Origin: Molanna angustata
Lineage: Eukaryota > Arthropoda > Insecta > Trichoptera > Molannidae
Assembly (NCBI GenBank): GCA_963576475.1
Contig: OY754982.1
Coordinates: 5,353,201-5,417,200, forward strand
Direction: 5' to 3'
DNA: 64,000 nt
In this document: piece by piece, positions 42,750-53,196 of the stretch
Layout of the letters: every line of letters starts with the position of its first letter
Numbering within the stretch: the first letter of the stretch is position 1
The notes under the pieces: generated by a model
What the model saw: only the letters and a program-made list of their open reading frames with translations
Databases searched by the model: none
Told to the model about the DNA's origin: nothing
Translations under genes and position numbers: made by a program

Positions 42750-43282
42750 TCAGGCCCGACTCTTGTATTAAGGCGATTCCAATGAGACCACAATCGATGG
42801 ATATATGTACAAACTAGTGTGTTCCTATGTGTTTAAACCAATGGCAAAATTAATTTTAACATTTAGGTAGGTACGCATGGTCGCATAGCAATGGTTGGAT
42901 ATCACCCGCTACAAAGCAGATCTTAAATCTTGAATTATTCCCGTTAGATGGTGCCTATTGCTAAATCTTATTTAATATCAAACTGTCTAATGATTGGCAT
43001 AAAACTCCCTTAACTTAAAGAAAGTAGGAAACATTAATGTGTCCAGTAATTGGTTTCGAGGATATAAAATCAATTACTCTCATTTTATTCTGGAAATCGG
43101 AGACCACAAACTCAAGCAACTGTAGTTCAATCCATGCTGTGGATAGGATCTTGAACGATTGGAATTATTAATTTAAAAGTTACAAAAAGCTTCACTTTAT
43201 TTCAAGACCGGTTTCAATTTTAATTTTGTCTCCGAATAAAATATAAATGTGTATTTTTGTGTGGAAGATGTGTCCAAGGAAA
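42750..43282. other. Unassigned DNA
   Basis: No gene or repeat match noticed. Confidence 0.45.
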
Positions 43283-43345
43283 TCTTCTTCTTTTTCAGCC
43301 CGTGTTTGCCCACTGCAGGACATAGACCTCCCCTTGACGACTTGT
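43283..43345 (-). pseudogene. Short LINE 3'-end fragment
   Basis: GTTTGCCCACTGCAGGACATAG and ACCTCCCC match the 3' terminal part of the LINE remnant at 5,330-5,700 (TTGCCCACTGTTGAACGCATG). Preceded by a TTCTTCTT run, the complement of a GAA tail. Confidence 0.55.
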
Positions 43346-43441
43346 GTAATATAATATACATTATCATTCACCAAATTACCAAAAAATAACATAATTTGTT
43401 AAAAAATAAATAAAAAACATTTTTTTCATCAGTATTTTTTT

Positions 43442-43690
43442 CCATGTGCATTTATTGTGGCTACACGCCTGTTTTTTCCATGTGCATTTATTGTGGCTAC
43501 ACGCCTGTTTTTTCCATGTGCATTTATTGTGGCTACACGCCTGTTTTTTCCATGTGCATTTATTGTGGCTACACGCCTGTTTTTTCCATGTGCATTTATT
43601 GTGGCTACACGCCTGTTTTTTCCATTTGCATTTATTGTGGCTACACGCCTGTTTTTTCCATGTGCATTTATTGTGGATACACGCCTGTTT
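43442..43690. repeat. 36-bp minisatellite, about 7 copies
   Basis: The unit is CCATGTGCATTTATTGTGGC plus TACACGCCTGTTTTTT. The period is 12 codons, so nearly all frames are open and give repeated peptides on both strands (KKQACSHNKCTW on the minus strand). It lies immediately upstream of a LINE C-terminal fragment. Confidence 0.95.
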
Positions 43691-43915
43691 GCTGTTTGAA
43701 ATAAGGTATGGTTTCAGCATCCCCATCTGTGAGTGTGGTTTAGAAGAGGAGACTCTGGACCATATGTTTTTTAATTCTAATAACCGGTCTAATATCATTG
43801 GTTTCTATCAGTCCTTCATTGATACTGTTCATACATCTCTAATTAATATTTCCCACCCCTTATTTCTTAATAATTCAAAAATATACATATGTCTTATTGT
43901 TAAAATCTCTTAATA
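43690..43915 (+). pseudogene. LINE C-terminal fragment with CCHC-like motif
   Basis: The frame reads FSIPICECGLEEETLDHMFF and then a 40-residue tail ending LFLNNSKIYICLIVKIS and a stop. It is related to the 15,388-15,789 fragment, but the last Cys of the motif is replaced (FFNSNN where FFECK stands in the other copy). Truncated at the 36-bp minisatellite. Confidence 0.7.
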
Positions 43916-44329
43916 AAACCAGGGCCGGATAAATCATAGAACAATCAGGAACAAGAAGTCAGGGCGGTTGTCTTAAAAAGGGCGCTTAAAATTCTAAAAT
44001 GTTAATCATATAAATCAAAAATTCTCAGGTATGGCGCTCGGTTCTCTTTGCGTACCCGGATACAGACTCGGAATGATAGTGTGTATGTAAAAAATCCCGC
44101 TTAGTCATTTTAGATCTGATGTAATTTAACATAATTTAAAATTGTTCTACATTTAAGATTCCAAAAAAATTGGGGGGGGGGGGGGCGGATTCAAATATAT
44201 TGCTATGCTATGGGCGCAAAAACACGTTTATCCGGCCCTGAATAAAACACACACAATATTGGATAGAAACTTAATTTTGAACATATTTATATTCTCCTGA
44301 AAGTACTTAATTTCATTTTTTTTTCTTCT

Positions 44330-44570
44330 TCTTCTTCTTTTGAATAGACCTTCAGGTCTGTTTTTTAAGAGGCCTGCTCTTCCTGCGAAGTGGACCCCCA
44401 GCTATCCCTCCATCTTTTTGGCGGTCTACCGCGAGGGCGGGTTCCGTGAGGCTGATTGTGAAGCACGATATGAGGAAGTCTGGTGCTGTCCATCCTTTGG
44501 ACATGACCATACCAGTCCCTCCTCCGCTGCCTGCTCCATCTGATGATATCGTCAACCTCATTCATTTTTC
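44330..44570 (-). pseudogene. LINE C-terminal tail with GAA 3' tail
   Basis: The minus frame starting at about 44,565 reads VDDIIRWSRQRRRDWYGHVQ, RMDSTRLPHIVL, then RGRPPKRWRDSWGSTSQEE, the best preserved copy of this tail. The frame leads into a GAAGAAGAAG tail at 44,325-44,340 (TTC on the plus strand). No RT motif remains. The longer plus frame across it is a shadow. Confidence 0.85.
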
Positions 44571-44582
44571 CTCGTCATTTTT

Positions 44583-44803
44583 TTTTATATTTATTTATTT
44601 ATTTAATATTGCTTCTCGGGGAACTAACAAATATTTATTTAACACGCATTAAAAAGGTGCCACATTCTGGAGACTAACGATATTAATCGTCTCACAGATC
44701 CAGACTGAAAATACAATTAAAAACTGTGTCTCCATCGGGAATCGAACCCGGGAGCTTTGGATCAGCAGTCAGATACCCAACCAACTGAGCCACGAAGGCC
44801 GAC
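44583..44803 (-). mobile_element. SINE family A, copy 5 (most complete)
   Basis: On the minus strand: GTCGGCCTTCGTGGCTCAGT (A box), GCTCCCGGGTTCGATTCCCG (B box), GATGGAGACACAG, CAGTCTGGATCTGTGAGACG, a shortened GAATGTGGCACC block, GTTAGTTCCCCGAGAAGC and a tail of AAATAAATAAATAAAT. Lies head to head with repeat family I copy 2. Confidence 0.9.
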
Positions 44804-44819
44804 ATATTTTATTGTAGGT

Positions 44820-45085
44820 TATCAACATGCATCATGCTGAGATTGTATTCTGAAAGAATAATCACAATGTATCTGCGTGTGTATGCTGTGTACTATGTGC
44901 TATGTACGGTGTGTTTATTCTACATACTTTATCGATTACAGTAGCTACTCATTTGATTCCTTTCAAATTTTGAAAATAAGTATGTATATCTAATACTCGT
45001 TTTGACTCCATTAGATTTTGAAGGACGTCTGATAAGTGCTTCTCATTTTTTTACAATCAAATAGTGACCTTTAAGCTCAAGAAAC

Positions 45086-45091
<6 letters not shown>
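44820..45091 (+). repeat. Dispersed repeat family I, copy 2
   Basis: Same blocks and order as 4,319-4,560: CATGCTGAGATTGTATTCTG, ATCACAATGTATCTGCG, ATGTGCTATGTACGGTG and CCATTAGATTTTGAAGGACG. The right end meets the poly(T) of the LINE. Confidence 0.65.
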
Positions 45092-45181
<90 letters not shown>

Positions 45182-48100
45182 GTCTACGTAGGGGACGCCA
45201 GCTATTAGGATTTGGGTCCATTTTACTCTTCCGGAGAAGCGCACTACGTAGCGTTGGGAGGGGTTTGCAATCTAGAAAATAGTTTATTAATTCGGATTTT
45301 AAAAAGACCCGGGTTGTACGAAGATGGAAACACAGAATTCGGAAGATCGTTCCACAGTCGGGCTGCTGTGTTAATAAAGGAGTTCGAGAAGCGACTTGTT
45401 CGTATATGTTGAAGGTCCACTGTGAATGGATGCTGCGATTGAGTGAAGCGAGTGACTCTGTTGCGAGTGGGTGGAGGAGGGACCAAAGATGCAAGTTCTT
45501 CTGAGCAATTCCCGTGGTAGTATCTATAGAATAAACTTAAAATACCGACTCTGCGTCTGTGTTCTAGTGATTGCAATCCATCAGTCAGTGATGGATCATC
45601 AATCAGACGTATAGCACGCCTTTGGACAGCGTCGAGGGTATTCAGTAGGTATTGGGGGGCGCCACTCCAGAGGTGACTGCCATATTCAATAATTGGGCGT
45701 ATTTGCGCTTTGTAGAGTATACAGATCTGGGTCTTAGTAAAATATCTGCGCGCTCTATATAGTACGCTCAATTTTTTGGAGGCGAGTTTCACCTTAGCTT
45801 CGATGGAGCCCTTGTAATGTAATTGGTTCGTTATAGATACTCCAAGCAGGTCGATAGAGCTGCTGTTAGGTAGGGTGCTTCCGTTGAAAGACACTTGCAA
45901 TTCATTGGGGTTTCTCTTCGCAGAAATTAGACAGGCTTGGGTTTTTGAGACGTTAAATGAAACAAGATTACTTTCACCCCAGGTATTGATTGAGTGGAGG
46001 TAGCTATTTATTTTTTGATGAAGGTCTTTCCGGGCTTCTGATATTTCACTCTGTTTAGGAGGTTTGTCAAAAGAGAAATTGTCATGGACTGTGCTGTCAT
46101 CAGCGTAACAGTGGATGGGGGCGCGTAAGAGCAAGTCATTGATATGTAGGAGGAATAGGGTTGGAGATAGAATGGACCCGTGAGGGACTCCCGCATTAAT
46201 GGAATGGGGAGAAGAAGAGCAACCGTCCACTACAGTTATGACTTCGCGATCTTTTAAAAAATTCGCAATCCAAGTACACAGAGACTGGGGTAGTCCATAA
46301 GAAGGGAGTTTCATTAAGAGACCTCGGTGCCAAACCCGGTCGAAAGCTTTAGAGATGTCAAGGGCGACAGTTTGAGCTTCTCCAAAGCGTTCCATAACTC
46401 GACCCCAAACGGATGTCACATACGCGAGTAGATCGCCACAAGATCGATTTCCACGAAATCCATATTGGCGGTCGCTTAAAATTTTGTTTGCTTCGAGGTA
46501 TGTGATCAACTTGGTGTTTAGTACCCTTTCCATTATTTTGGAGAGTACAGAAGTAATAGCGATGGGTCGGTAGTTAGATGGGTTGGAGCGATCACCTTTT
46601 TTGGGAATTGGGTGGATGACCGCTTTTTTCCAGTCACATGGGACAATACCAGTTTTAAACGAGAGTTTGAAGAGTTTAGTGAGAACTGGGGCTAGTTCGG
46701 CGGAGCATTTTTTTAACACAAGAACGGGAATTCCATCTGGTCCATTAGCTTTGTTAACATCCAACCCTCGGATGGCGAGTAAAACCTCAGAGAAGTTAAT
46801 CCTTACTTCGTTCATTTTAAAACCACAATGTGGAACTGGTTGAGGAGTTTTTCCTCCGTCGTCAAGGGTTGAGTTATCTGCAAATAATTTACCGAGAAGA
46901 TTAGCTTTGTCGGTGGCAGAGTTAGCAATGGATCCGTCATGGTTCGTTAAAGGTGGAAATGAAGATGTGCAAAAGTTCTGACCTATGGAGGTTGACAATG
47001 ACCAGAATCTTCGGCTACCGTTAGGGCATGAGGAGAGTTTTTGACTTATATGTTGGTCATGGAGTTTTTTAGCCTGATTAATGGTTTTTTTACAATCCTT
47101 TGTCATCTTGTTGTATGCTTTCTTGTTTGACGGGGATTGAAGTTTTTGAAATGTTTTGAAAGCCAGATTTTTACGCGTGACTGCTTCTCGGCATTTGGAA
47201 TCAAACCAAGGTTTTGTGCCTGGTCCGCAGGTTTTGAGGGAGGAGGGAATATAGCCATCCATAGCAGAAGTGATGACATCCCCTACCTCACGCGCACAGA
47301 TAGAAGGGTCTTTGGTTCTAAAACAGACTTCATTCCAAGGAAAGTCGCGAAAGTGTATTCGCAGTGCATTCCAATCTGCTGACTTGTATTGCCAAATTTT
47401 CCTTTTAGGTTTTTCGGGTGGAAGGTCCGGGATGAAGTGGATGGCCGTTTGCACAAGGCAATGGTCTGAAGAGCCCAGTGGGGCTGTGACTTTCAGTGTG
47501 TATCCCGTTGGCGAGGTAGTCATAAAAAGATCAAGCAGATTGGAACGATGCCCAGAGACATCAGGGATGCGAGTTGGCTCTTGAACAAGTTGCTCCAGGT
47601 TATGACACAAAGCAAAGGATTCCGTCATGCGGCCAGCCGAATCGGTAGTTCCCGATTTCAGCCAATCGGAGTGATGGACATTGAAATCGCCGAGAACCGC
47701 AAATTCTGCCGACGGGTAGCGAGACAGAAGACTGTCAATGGTTTCTCCTAAGTATTTGAAAAGCTTGGAAGAATCATAATCACTCATATTTGGAGATCGG
47801 TAGATACAAGCATAAATTTTTGTGAATTTGTTAGATTTTAAACGGACCCACATAACATTGAAGGCGGGGTTCTCGAACTCCTTCAATCTGACACAGTTGA
47901 TGTCTTCGCGGCTGTAGAGGCACAAGCCTCCTTTGGGCACAAACATGCTTTCGAGTATGTACCCTGGGCAGTTGAGGTAACTTGTGTCGGGTGGATCTTG
48001 AATTTGTGTTTCCGTGAGAAAGAGCAGGTGTGGTTTTTGAGATTGCAAGTGATGGTGAACAGAATTTAAATTACTGTGGATACCTCTGATGTTAGCGAAG

Positions 48101-48760
48101 TCTACCAACAGTTCACAAATGGTGCGAGGGTATGCAGTCTTGGTTGTCGCTGTATAAATATTATTATTGGGTTTATCTGTCATGAAGGTTTTGTGGGGGG
48201 GGGGGTGGCATTGTGAAACGAGGAGATCAGAAGCCCTTTTCAAGGACATTTGTTCCGGCAGCTGCGCTGCTAGGTTGAAGGAGGGAGGATATGGCCGTGG
48301 AGGACGCCTGGTGCCCCCCGCATACAACTGCTGGGACCTCGTCCGGTCACGATCCGGCACAACAATTGCAGCGAGATTATGCGCCGACTGATAGGGCAGC
48401 CAACCCGTAGTCGTTAGCTTAGGTCGGGCCCCTGTACTATTCGGCGGCCGGCCAGCGACGAACCGTTTCACACAGATCTCCCTCGGCTCACACCTCCAAC
48501 CAGACCCGCCGCGCAGCGGCCGGGATGACATCATCAAGATAGGCCGCCGATCAACTCCAACACAAGTGCCCGCCTGGGCACCAAAGCAAAGAACCCCGAA
48601 CATGGCGAGCCATTTTAGGGGACCATAAATGCAGTGGCTTGGTAAACCAGTATAGTATACTGACCCCAGGTCGAAGGCAGGGTTTACTTTCCAATCCCAG
48701 AGGATGGGTTGGGGGGGAGCAAACTCACCTTCTCCCAAAAAAAAGATGTTTTTACTATCA
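45092..48760 (-). mobile_element. Near-complete non-LTR retrotransposon (LINE)
   Basis: Minus-strand element: a 1,164-codon open frame (45,244-48,738), about 67 nt of 3' UTR and an 85-nt poly(A) tail, seen as T at 45,092-45,176. The tail length and intact frame point to a recent insertion. The 5' end is not sharply defined, and no separate ORF1 and no target duplication were identified; DNA to the right leads into a Helentron-like copy at 48,840. Confidence 0.88.
45244..48738 (-). CDS. LINE endonuclease/reverse transcriptase polyprotein
   Basis: The 1,164-residue product would nick target DNA and copy its own RNA at the nick. Residues 1-205 are of unknown function and could be upstream sequence read through; M at about 185 (MTDKPNNN) is an alternative start. 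The AP-type endonuclease spans about 210-440: FANIRGIHSNL, LFLTETQ, IYRSPN, VLGDFNVHH and SSDHCLV all look intact. Reverse transcriptase follows from about 660: IPKKGDRSNPSNYRPIAIT, LDISKAFDRVWH (motif A), GVPHGSILSPTLF (motif B) and HCYADDSTV (catalytic YADD). The usual Q of GVPQG is H (CAC). The end has QRRAIRLI and RLWNDLPNSVFP typical of Jockey/CR1-group elements; the exact clade is not certain. No stops or frameshifts over 3.5 kb. Confidence 0.92.
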   Translation of the reverse strand: MGEGEFAPPQPILWDWKVNPAFDLGSVYYTGLPSHCIYGPLKWLAMFGVLCFGAQAGTCVGVDRRPILMMSSRPLRGGSGWRCEPREICVKRFVAGRPPNSTGARPKLTTTGWLPYQSAHNLAAIVVPDRDRTRSQQLYAGGTRRPPRPYPPSFNLAAQLPEQMSLKRASDLLVSQCHPPPHKTFMTDKPNNNIYTATTKTAYPRTICELLVDFANIRGIHSNLNSVHHHLQSQKPHLLFLTETQIQDPPDTSYLNCPGYILESMFVPKGGLCLYSREDINCVRLKEFENPAFNVMWVRLKSNKFTKIYACIYRSPNMSDYDSSKLFKYLGETIDSLLSRYPSAEFAVLGDFNVHHSDWLKSGTTDSAGRMTESFALCHNLEQLVQEPTRIPDVSGHRSNLLDLFMTTSPTGYTLKVTAPLGSSDHCLVQTAIHFIPDLPPEKPKRKIWQYKSADWNALRIHFRDFPWNEVCFRTKDPSICAREVGDVITSAMDGYIPSSLKTCGPGTKPWFDSKCREAVTRKNLAFKTFQKLQSPSNKKAYNKMTKDCKKTINQAKKLHDQHISQKLSSCPNGSRRFWSLSTSIGQNFCTSSFPPLTNHDGSIANSATDKANLLGKLFADNSTLDDGGKTPQPVPHCGFKMNEVRINFSEVLLAIRGLDVNKANGPDGIPVLVLKKCSAELAPVLTKLFKLSFKTGIVPCDWKKAVIHPIPKKGDRSNPSNYRPIAITSVLSKIMERVLNTKLITYLEANKILSDRQYGFRGNRSCGDLLAYVTSVWGRVMERFGEAQTVALDISKAFDRVWHRGLLMKLPSYGLPQSLCTWIANFLKDREVITVVDGCSSSPHSINAGVPHGSILSPTLFLLHINDLLLRAPIHCYADDSTVHDNFSFDKPPKQSEISEARKDLHQKINSYLHSINTWGESNLVSFNVSKTQACLISAKRNPNELQVSFNGSTLPNSSSIDLLGVSITNQLHYKGSIEAKVKLASKKLSVLYRARRYFTKTQICILYKAQIRPIIEYGSHLWSGAPQYLLNTLDAVQRRAIRLIDDPSLTDGLQSLEHRRRVGILSLFYRYYHGNCSEELASLVPPPPTRNRVTRFTQSQHPFTVDLQHIRTSRFSNSFINTAARLWNDLPNSVFPSSYNPGLFKIRINKLFSRLQTPPNAT

Positions 48761-48839
48761 AATCGCTAAAAAGGCACATTACTTTCAAAAAATGGCATTG
48801 AAGAATTATCAAGTTTTCATAATAAAATATTTATATCAA

Positions 48840-49607
48840 CTAGTTGCATGTAACACATGAGATCCAACTTTCGATAGCGATGGTATGTATAGTTGAAGAA
48901 TAAGTACCAAACTATAATCTCATCAATACAAATTATTGTAATATTTTAAGATATTTGATTTTCTATACAACACATGTACCTATGTATGTATGTCAAGATA
49001 GGATAGTATGGAGGTCAGTCCTTTGATCCTACCCAGAATATGAAAACAGCATGATGGTATGTATGTATGTTTGGAGATTAGTATCAAACAATTAAGTCTT
49101 CTTAGATATTGTGTGTAGGCGATTGCCATACAAATTGTATAAAGCAATGTCGTCACTAAATTAATTTTTTGTAAAAATTATTAAAAAAAATTTGAGATGT
49201 GCTAATAAAATGCTAATATTTTTTATAGAAAATTAAATTATCTTGTTGGGGTGTTTCGGCTTTTTTATATATTTTTAAAAAAAATGGAAATATAGGCAGT
49301 TAAACTCATAAATTTATCATAAAAAAAATATTTTTCTTAATAAAAAATGTTTGAGAAATGTCTGGATTTTTTAAAAAAAAACTGATGAGATTTTGTATTT
49401 GTCTATGTTTATATACCAAATTTTAGCGTTCTATCTTTTATGGTTTCTGAGATATATGGAAAAAAAACAAATTTTCGAAAGTTGATAACACCTGACTGAA
49501 ACAAAAATTCACAATTCTGAGTATAAAAGTTTTGTATTCCTATAACTGTTTATATATTATGAAAATTTGGGCTCTGTAAATTGAGCGGATCAAAAGTTAT
49601 AAGGGAC

Positions 49608-49705
<98 letters not shown>

Positions 49706-49716
49706 ACACACACACA

Positions 49717-49795
<79 letters not shown>

Positions 49796-49990
49796 CACAT
49801 AAAATGTTCTACTCCGAATTCTGAGTAAATCCATGTATGGGAACATATATGCTGCGAGGCCTCTAGTTGGTGTTATTAGCATGCAAAAAGTCCACTACAC
49901 CATACAAAATTTTCCTTCGTACACGCATCTTGGCTTAATAATGTCGATTCATTAAGAGAATTGAATTCTCATGAACGAATCGGCAGTTGG
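48840..49990 (-). mobile_element. Helentron-like family F, copy 3 (diverged)
   Basis: Starts CTAGTTGCATGTAACACATG with A in front, ends ATCGGCAGTTGG with A after. The terminal repeats have single changes (CCAACTTTCGAT, ATCGGCAGTTGG). Carries the longest CA tract of the family. Clearly older than copies 5, 6, 8 and 9. Confidence 0.8.
49610..49791. repeat. (CA)n microsatellite
   Basis: About 180 bp of CA with three CC interruptions, at the position occupied by short CA/CAGA tracts in the other family F copies. Open frames across it are low complexity. Confidence 0.97.
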
Positions 49991-50289
49991 AAAATAATTT
50001 AACAAACTTGTTTCATGAAAAAGCTGAAAATATTCCATACAAAATTTGAATACTTTGTGCAGTGACATGGCTTGTGACTCGATTATTTATATTTTAATTA
50101 AAGCACTCTAAATAGGATGAATTGCCATATAGCGTAAAAATAAAAAATTTAAAATGTGGATGCAAGGTAGAAACCTTCACGTAGAGCCCCTGGATAGTAA
50201 AAATAAGCAATCAATAAGACAAAATCGAAACTAAAAAAGGACGAAACTTTGAAACAAATGTCGCTAACAAAACGAAGCCCACCTAGAGG

Positions 50290-50640
50290 AGGCATCAAAA
50301 GAGTTTGTGGCCTTCTGGGAGCTATTATCCACCAGCATTAATTTGTATAATCAGCTACCAGATGACATTAAGAACTGCCAAAAACTCCATTTTTTCAAAA
50401 AAAAAGTTAAAACAACACATACTGCATGACAGTGCTTTCAAATTGATCTCCTGTAAACCCGGTTAACTGTTTTGGGCTCCATTATGGTTGAATTTTCATT
50501 TTTTTTTTTTGTAAACTTCATTGTAACTTTATTGTTCACCACATTGTATAACATGTATTAATCTAACAAAATGTCAATATAAACCAAAATGTATGTCAAC
50601 ACTCATACCAGCAAACGCTGTCTGTGTTAAATTTTTAAAT
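50290..50640 (+). pseudogene. LINE C-terminal fragment and 3' UTR
   Basis: A frame at about 50,338-50,412 reads NLYNQLPDDIKNCQKLHFFK and KKVK, the 'W/YN-x-LP-x-x-I-K...FK-x-x-(L/V)K' end of Jockey/CR1/L2-type ORF2 proteins. It is followed by T-rich UTR with ATTGTATAACATGTATTAAT and an A-rich end. Frames before this point are broken. The exact limits are uncertain. Confidence 0.6.
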
Positions 50641-51300
50641 AAAAAAAAATAATGAGCATTTAAATGTGTTGACCAATACGTCAAGAAGAAGATGTGAAGA
50701 TTATATTGTTAGCCACAATCCACTTATTATGTATACTGACCAACGCTTATTCCAATATTAGATCTTGAGATCGGCATACTTATAAATTATCTTATGAACG
50801 TGGTAATGGCGATGATTATGGTCTAAATATGGCGTCGCCATAAAGAGCCGAGAGGCTGGTTGCTATGCGGTGATTGTGTGTGCGACTGCAAAGTGGACTA
50901 CGGCGCCCAGAATGGCGGGCGTCGCGGCGCCTCTATGGCGGGGCGTCGCATACACCCTAACGGAGTCGTCCATCTCAACCTACCCACCCCCATTCCTCTC
51001 GGAGATGCATTTGTATTCGTTCATGTACATCTCGAGTGACGCATACAGATATTTTGTGGTCTCTTTTTTTTCGTGTAAACATTCCACCCATAGTTCATCG
51101 ACTGTCTCAGTAATTTCATTTATGAAAACAATTAATATAAAGAATATCATCTGTGAAATAAAAAAGTTAATCCTATTTTCCCAAAGAGACGAAAAAAATA
51201 TTTTATTTTATTTTCTTTTATTTAAAGGACAACATACAGCATAAAATAAATTATATAAAATAAAGATAGGTTGTCTCTGTGAAGTTATTGTAGTATATTT
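50641..51300. other. Unassigned DNA
   Basis: A GC-rich patch at 50,820-50,960 holds ATGGCGTCGCCAT and repeated GGCGTCGC motifs, possibly a decayed MITE. The 124-codon frame at 50,870-51,244 has no recognised domain. Confidence 0.4.
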
Positions 51301-51307
51301 TGTTGTC

Positions 51308-52520
51308 TGGTGTGCCACAAGGTGGAGTTTTATCCCCACTGTTATTTTCCATTTTTATAACTCTATTACTAAATACCTTAAATGTCAGTATCATCTTTTT
51401 GCAGATGACCTTCAGTTATATATTCATTTCAGTCCCTTTGATATTGCCAATGCTACCCTTTCTATGAATGAAGATCTTAATTTTATCTCTTCCTGGTCAT
51501 CAGAGCATGGTCTCCTTATTAACCTTTCAAAATCTCAAGCGATTGTTATTGGTAGTCCTCGTCTGCTGTACTCGCTTAACAATTTACAACTCCCATCTCT
51601 GTATATCAATAACCAATGTATTCCTTATACCAAGGTCGTGAAAGACCTTGGGGTCTACATTGATAATAACTTATCTTGGCGTGAACAGATCTCACATGTC
51701 AGCAAATCCACTTACTTTGCCATACACTCACTTAATAAACTCAAGAATTTCCTTCCACTTCACTGTAAAATAACCTTAGCTCAATCACTTCTCCTACCGT
51801 TGCTTGACTATGCTGATGTTAGCTACTTGGATGCAAACGAGGAACAACTCAACAAACTTGAACGCCTTCAAAATGTTTGCATCCGTTTTATCTTTGGACT
51901 AAAAAAATTTGATCATATTTCTCATTACCGTAATCTTCTTCATTGGCCCAAGATACGACAACGACGTAATATACATATCTTGTCATTATTATACAATGTC
52001 CTTTTTGATCCAAATTTACCTCAGTATCTCAAAGATAAATTCACTTATCTTTCAAGCCACGGGCGTCCACTTCGATCTGCTGAACGTGCTTTACTATCTA
52101 TCCCTATTCATAGTTCTGAATTTTTTAGCTCTTCATTTGAAGTACATTCAGCTAGACTATGGAATAGCCTAAGTCCTGATATTACGTCGTCTATCTCACT
52201 AAACATCTTCAATAAAAAGCTAAAGCAAAAATATTTATCTGACAACACCTGATTACATCTTCCTCTCTTCTTCCTTTCCTTATCCTTTAGTCTTCCTATC
52301 ATTGCTATGAATTGTTCTTATATTCTATCTTCTTTGTTTTATTTTTTACTTTTCTTCTGCTATTTTTTATTTATTTTGTAATGTAATTAACTGATTGCCA
52401 TAGTACACATTATTTTGTATAAGTATTTAACATTTACTTTGGTTGGTTCGAAGAAATTGCCATCAGGCAATAAGCCCGCCAGTGTACTAATTATATGTAC
52501 AAGAAGACTAAAATAAATAA
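51308..52520 (+). pseudogene. 5'-truncated LINE: RT motifs B and C, tail and 3' UTR
   Basis: Begins in motif B (SGVPQGGVLSPLLFSIF), then after a one-base frameshift continues YHLFADDLQLYIHFSPFD (FADD catalytic motif) into a long open frame up to 52,252: HGLLINLSKSQAIVIGS, VVKDLGVYIDNNLSW, LLLPLLDYADVSYLD, LERLQNVCIRFIFGL, and the end SARLWNSLSPDI and FNKKLKQKYL. This is a Jockey/CR1-group layout. The 3' UTR ends with TTGGTTCGAAGAAATTGCCA, the hairpin ATTGCCATCAGGCAAT and an AAATAAATAAATA tail. The endonuclease and motif A are absent. Confidence 0.88.
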
Positions 52521-52648
52521 ATAAATATATTAAGATACATTAGGAATGGTTACATATAATGGTGAGATATTGTGTGAATGATGTGTGAAATTGCAAATAT
52601 AAATGTGTCAGTATATTAAGTGTTAAATTTGATTATGAGGATGAAATT

Positions 52649-52885
52649 TTAAGTTTGATATATTTGTTTAACTGTGGGGGCGCTAAGTAAGAATATGTCG
52701 ATCTCTTGGAAATGCCTATTGTATGTATTACAGATTCTGTACATTGTTGCATGTTGAGCATAGTTGGTGTGTTTAGTGGTTAGGCGGAAAAGAGGAGTGT
52801 GTCTAGTTCTACGGGTAGGGATGTTGAAAGATTTATAATTTAAGAGAGCAGGAGAATCAATTTTATTATTAATAATATTGTATAA
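52649..52885 (-). pseudogene. LINE C-terminal fragment
   Basis: The minus frame from about 52,885 to a stop at 52,649 reads LYNIINNKIDSPALLNYKSF, then TRRTRHTPLFRLTTKHTNYA and DIFLLSAPTVKQIY. It resembles the end of the 35.7-36.5 kb LINE (LYNIIHNAIDCPEITELLSF; DIFLLGPNSFSTAI). Remarkably it has no stop over about 79 codons although the rest of the element is gone. Confidence 0.78.
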
Positions 52886-53032
52886 ATCAATTTTTTAAAT
52901 AATAATTTTATTATTATTTAAAAATGATTGTTTCATATACTCGCAAAAATACTACAATTTCTCGCCACGGTCCAAATACTTCATAACGATGTGTGGAAGA
53001 ATCAATAAACATGACATCATATTTTTTTTAAA

Positions 53033-53196
53033 TGAATATGTCCTTATTAAACAAGTACATATACATCTTCCTACGTTCCATAAAACAAGCATAAATGCTT
53101 GTGCTATAGGTGAACGAAATCGATCGAGGCAGGATTCGAACTCGCGACCACTGGATTACTAACCCAATGCACTAACCGCTCTGCCATTGACCCATC
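53033..53196 (-). mobile_element. tRNA-Thr-like SINE family E, copy 2
   Basis: The minus strand gives GGCAGAGCGGTTAGTGCATT, GGGTTAGTAATCCAGTGG and GCGAGTTCGAATCCTGCC, then ATTTCGTTCACCTATAGCAC, matching copy 1 at 17,215-17,398 through the body. Confidence 0.75.

Noticed and set aside
43376..43913. Cys-rich repeat proteins on both strands at the 36-bp array
   Set aside because: All frames are open because the unit is 36 bp. Cys and His arise from repeated TGT/CAC-like codons; no start context or conservation.
49550..49882. Long VCVCV and HTHTH frames
   Set aside because: Translation of a CA microsatellite.
51909..52172. 87-codon frame
   Set aside because: Out-of-frame shadow of the LINE coding remnant at 51.3-52.3 kb.
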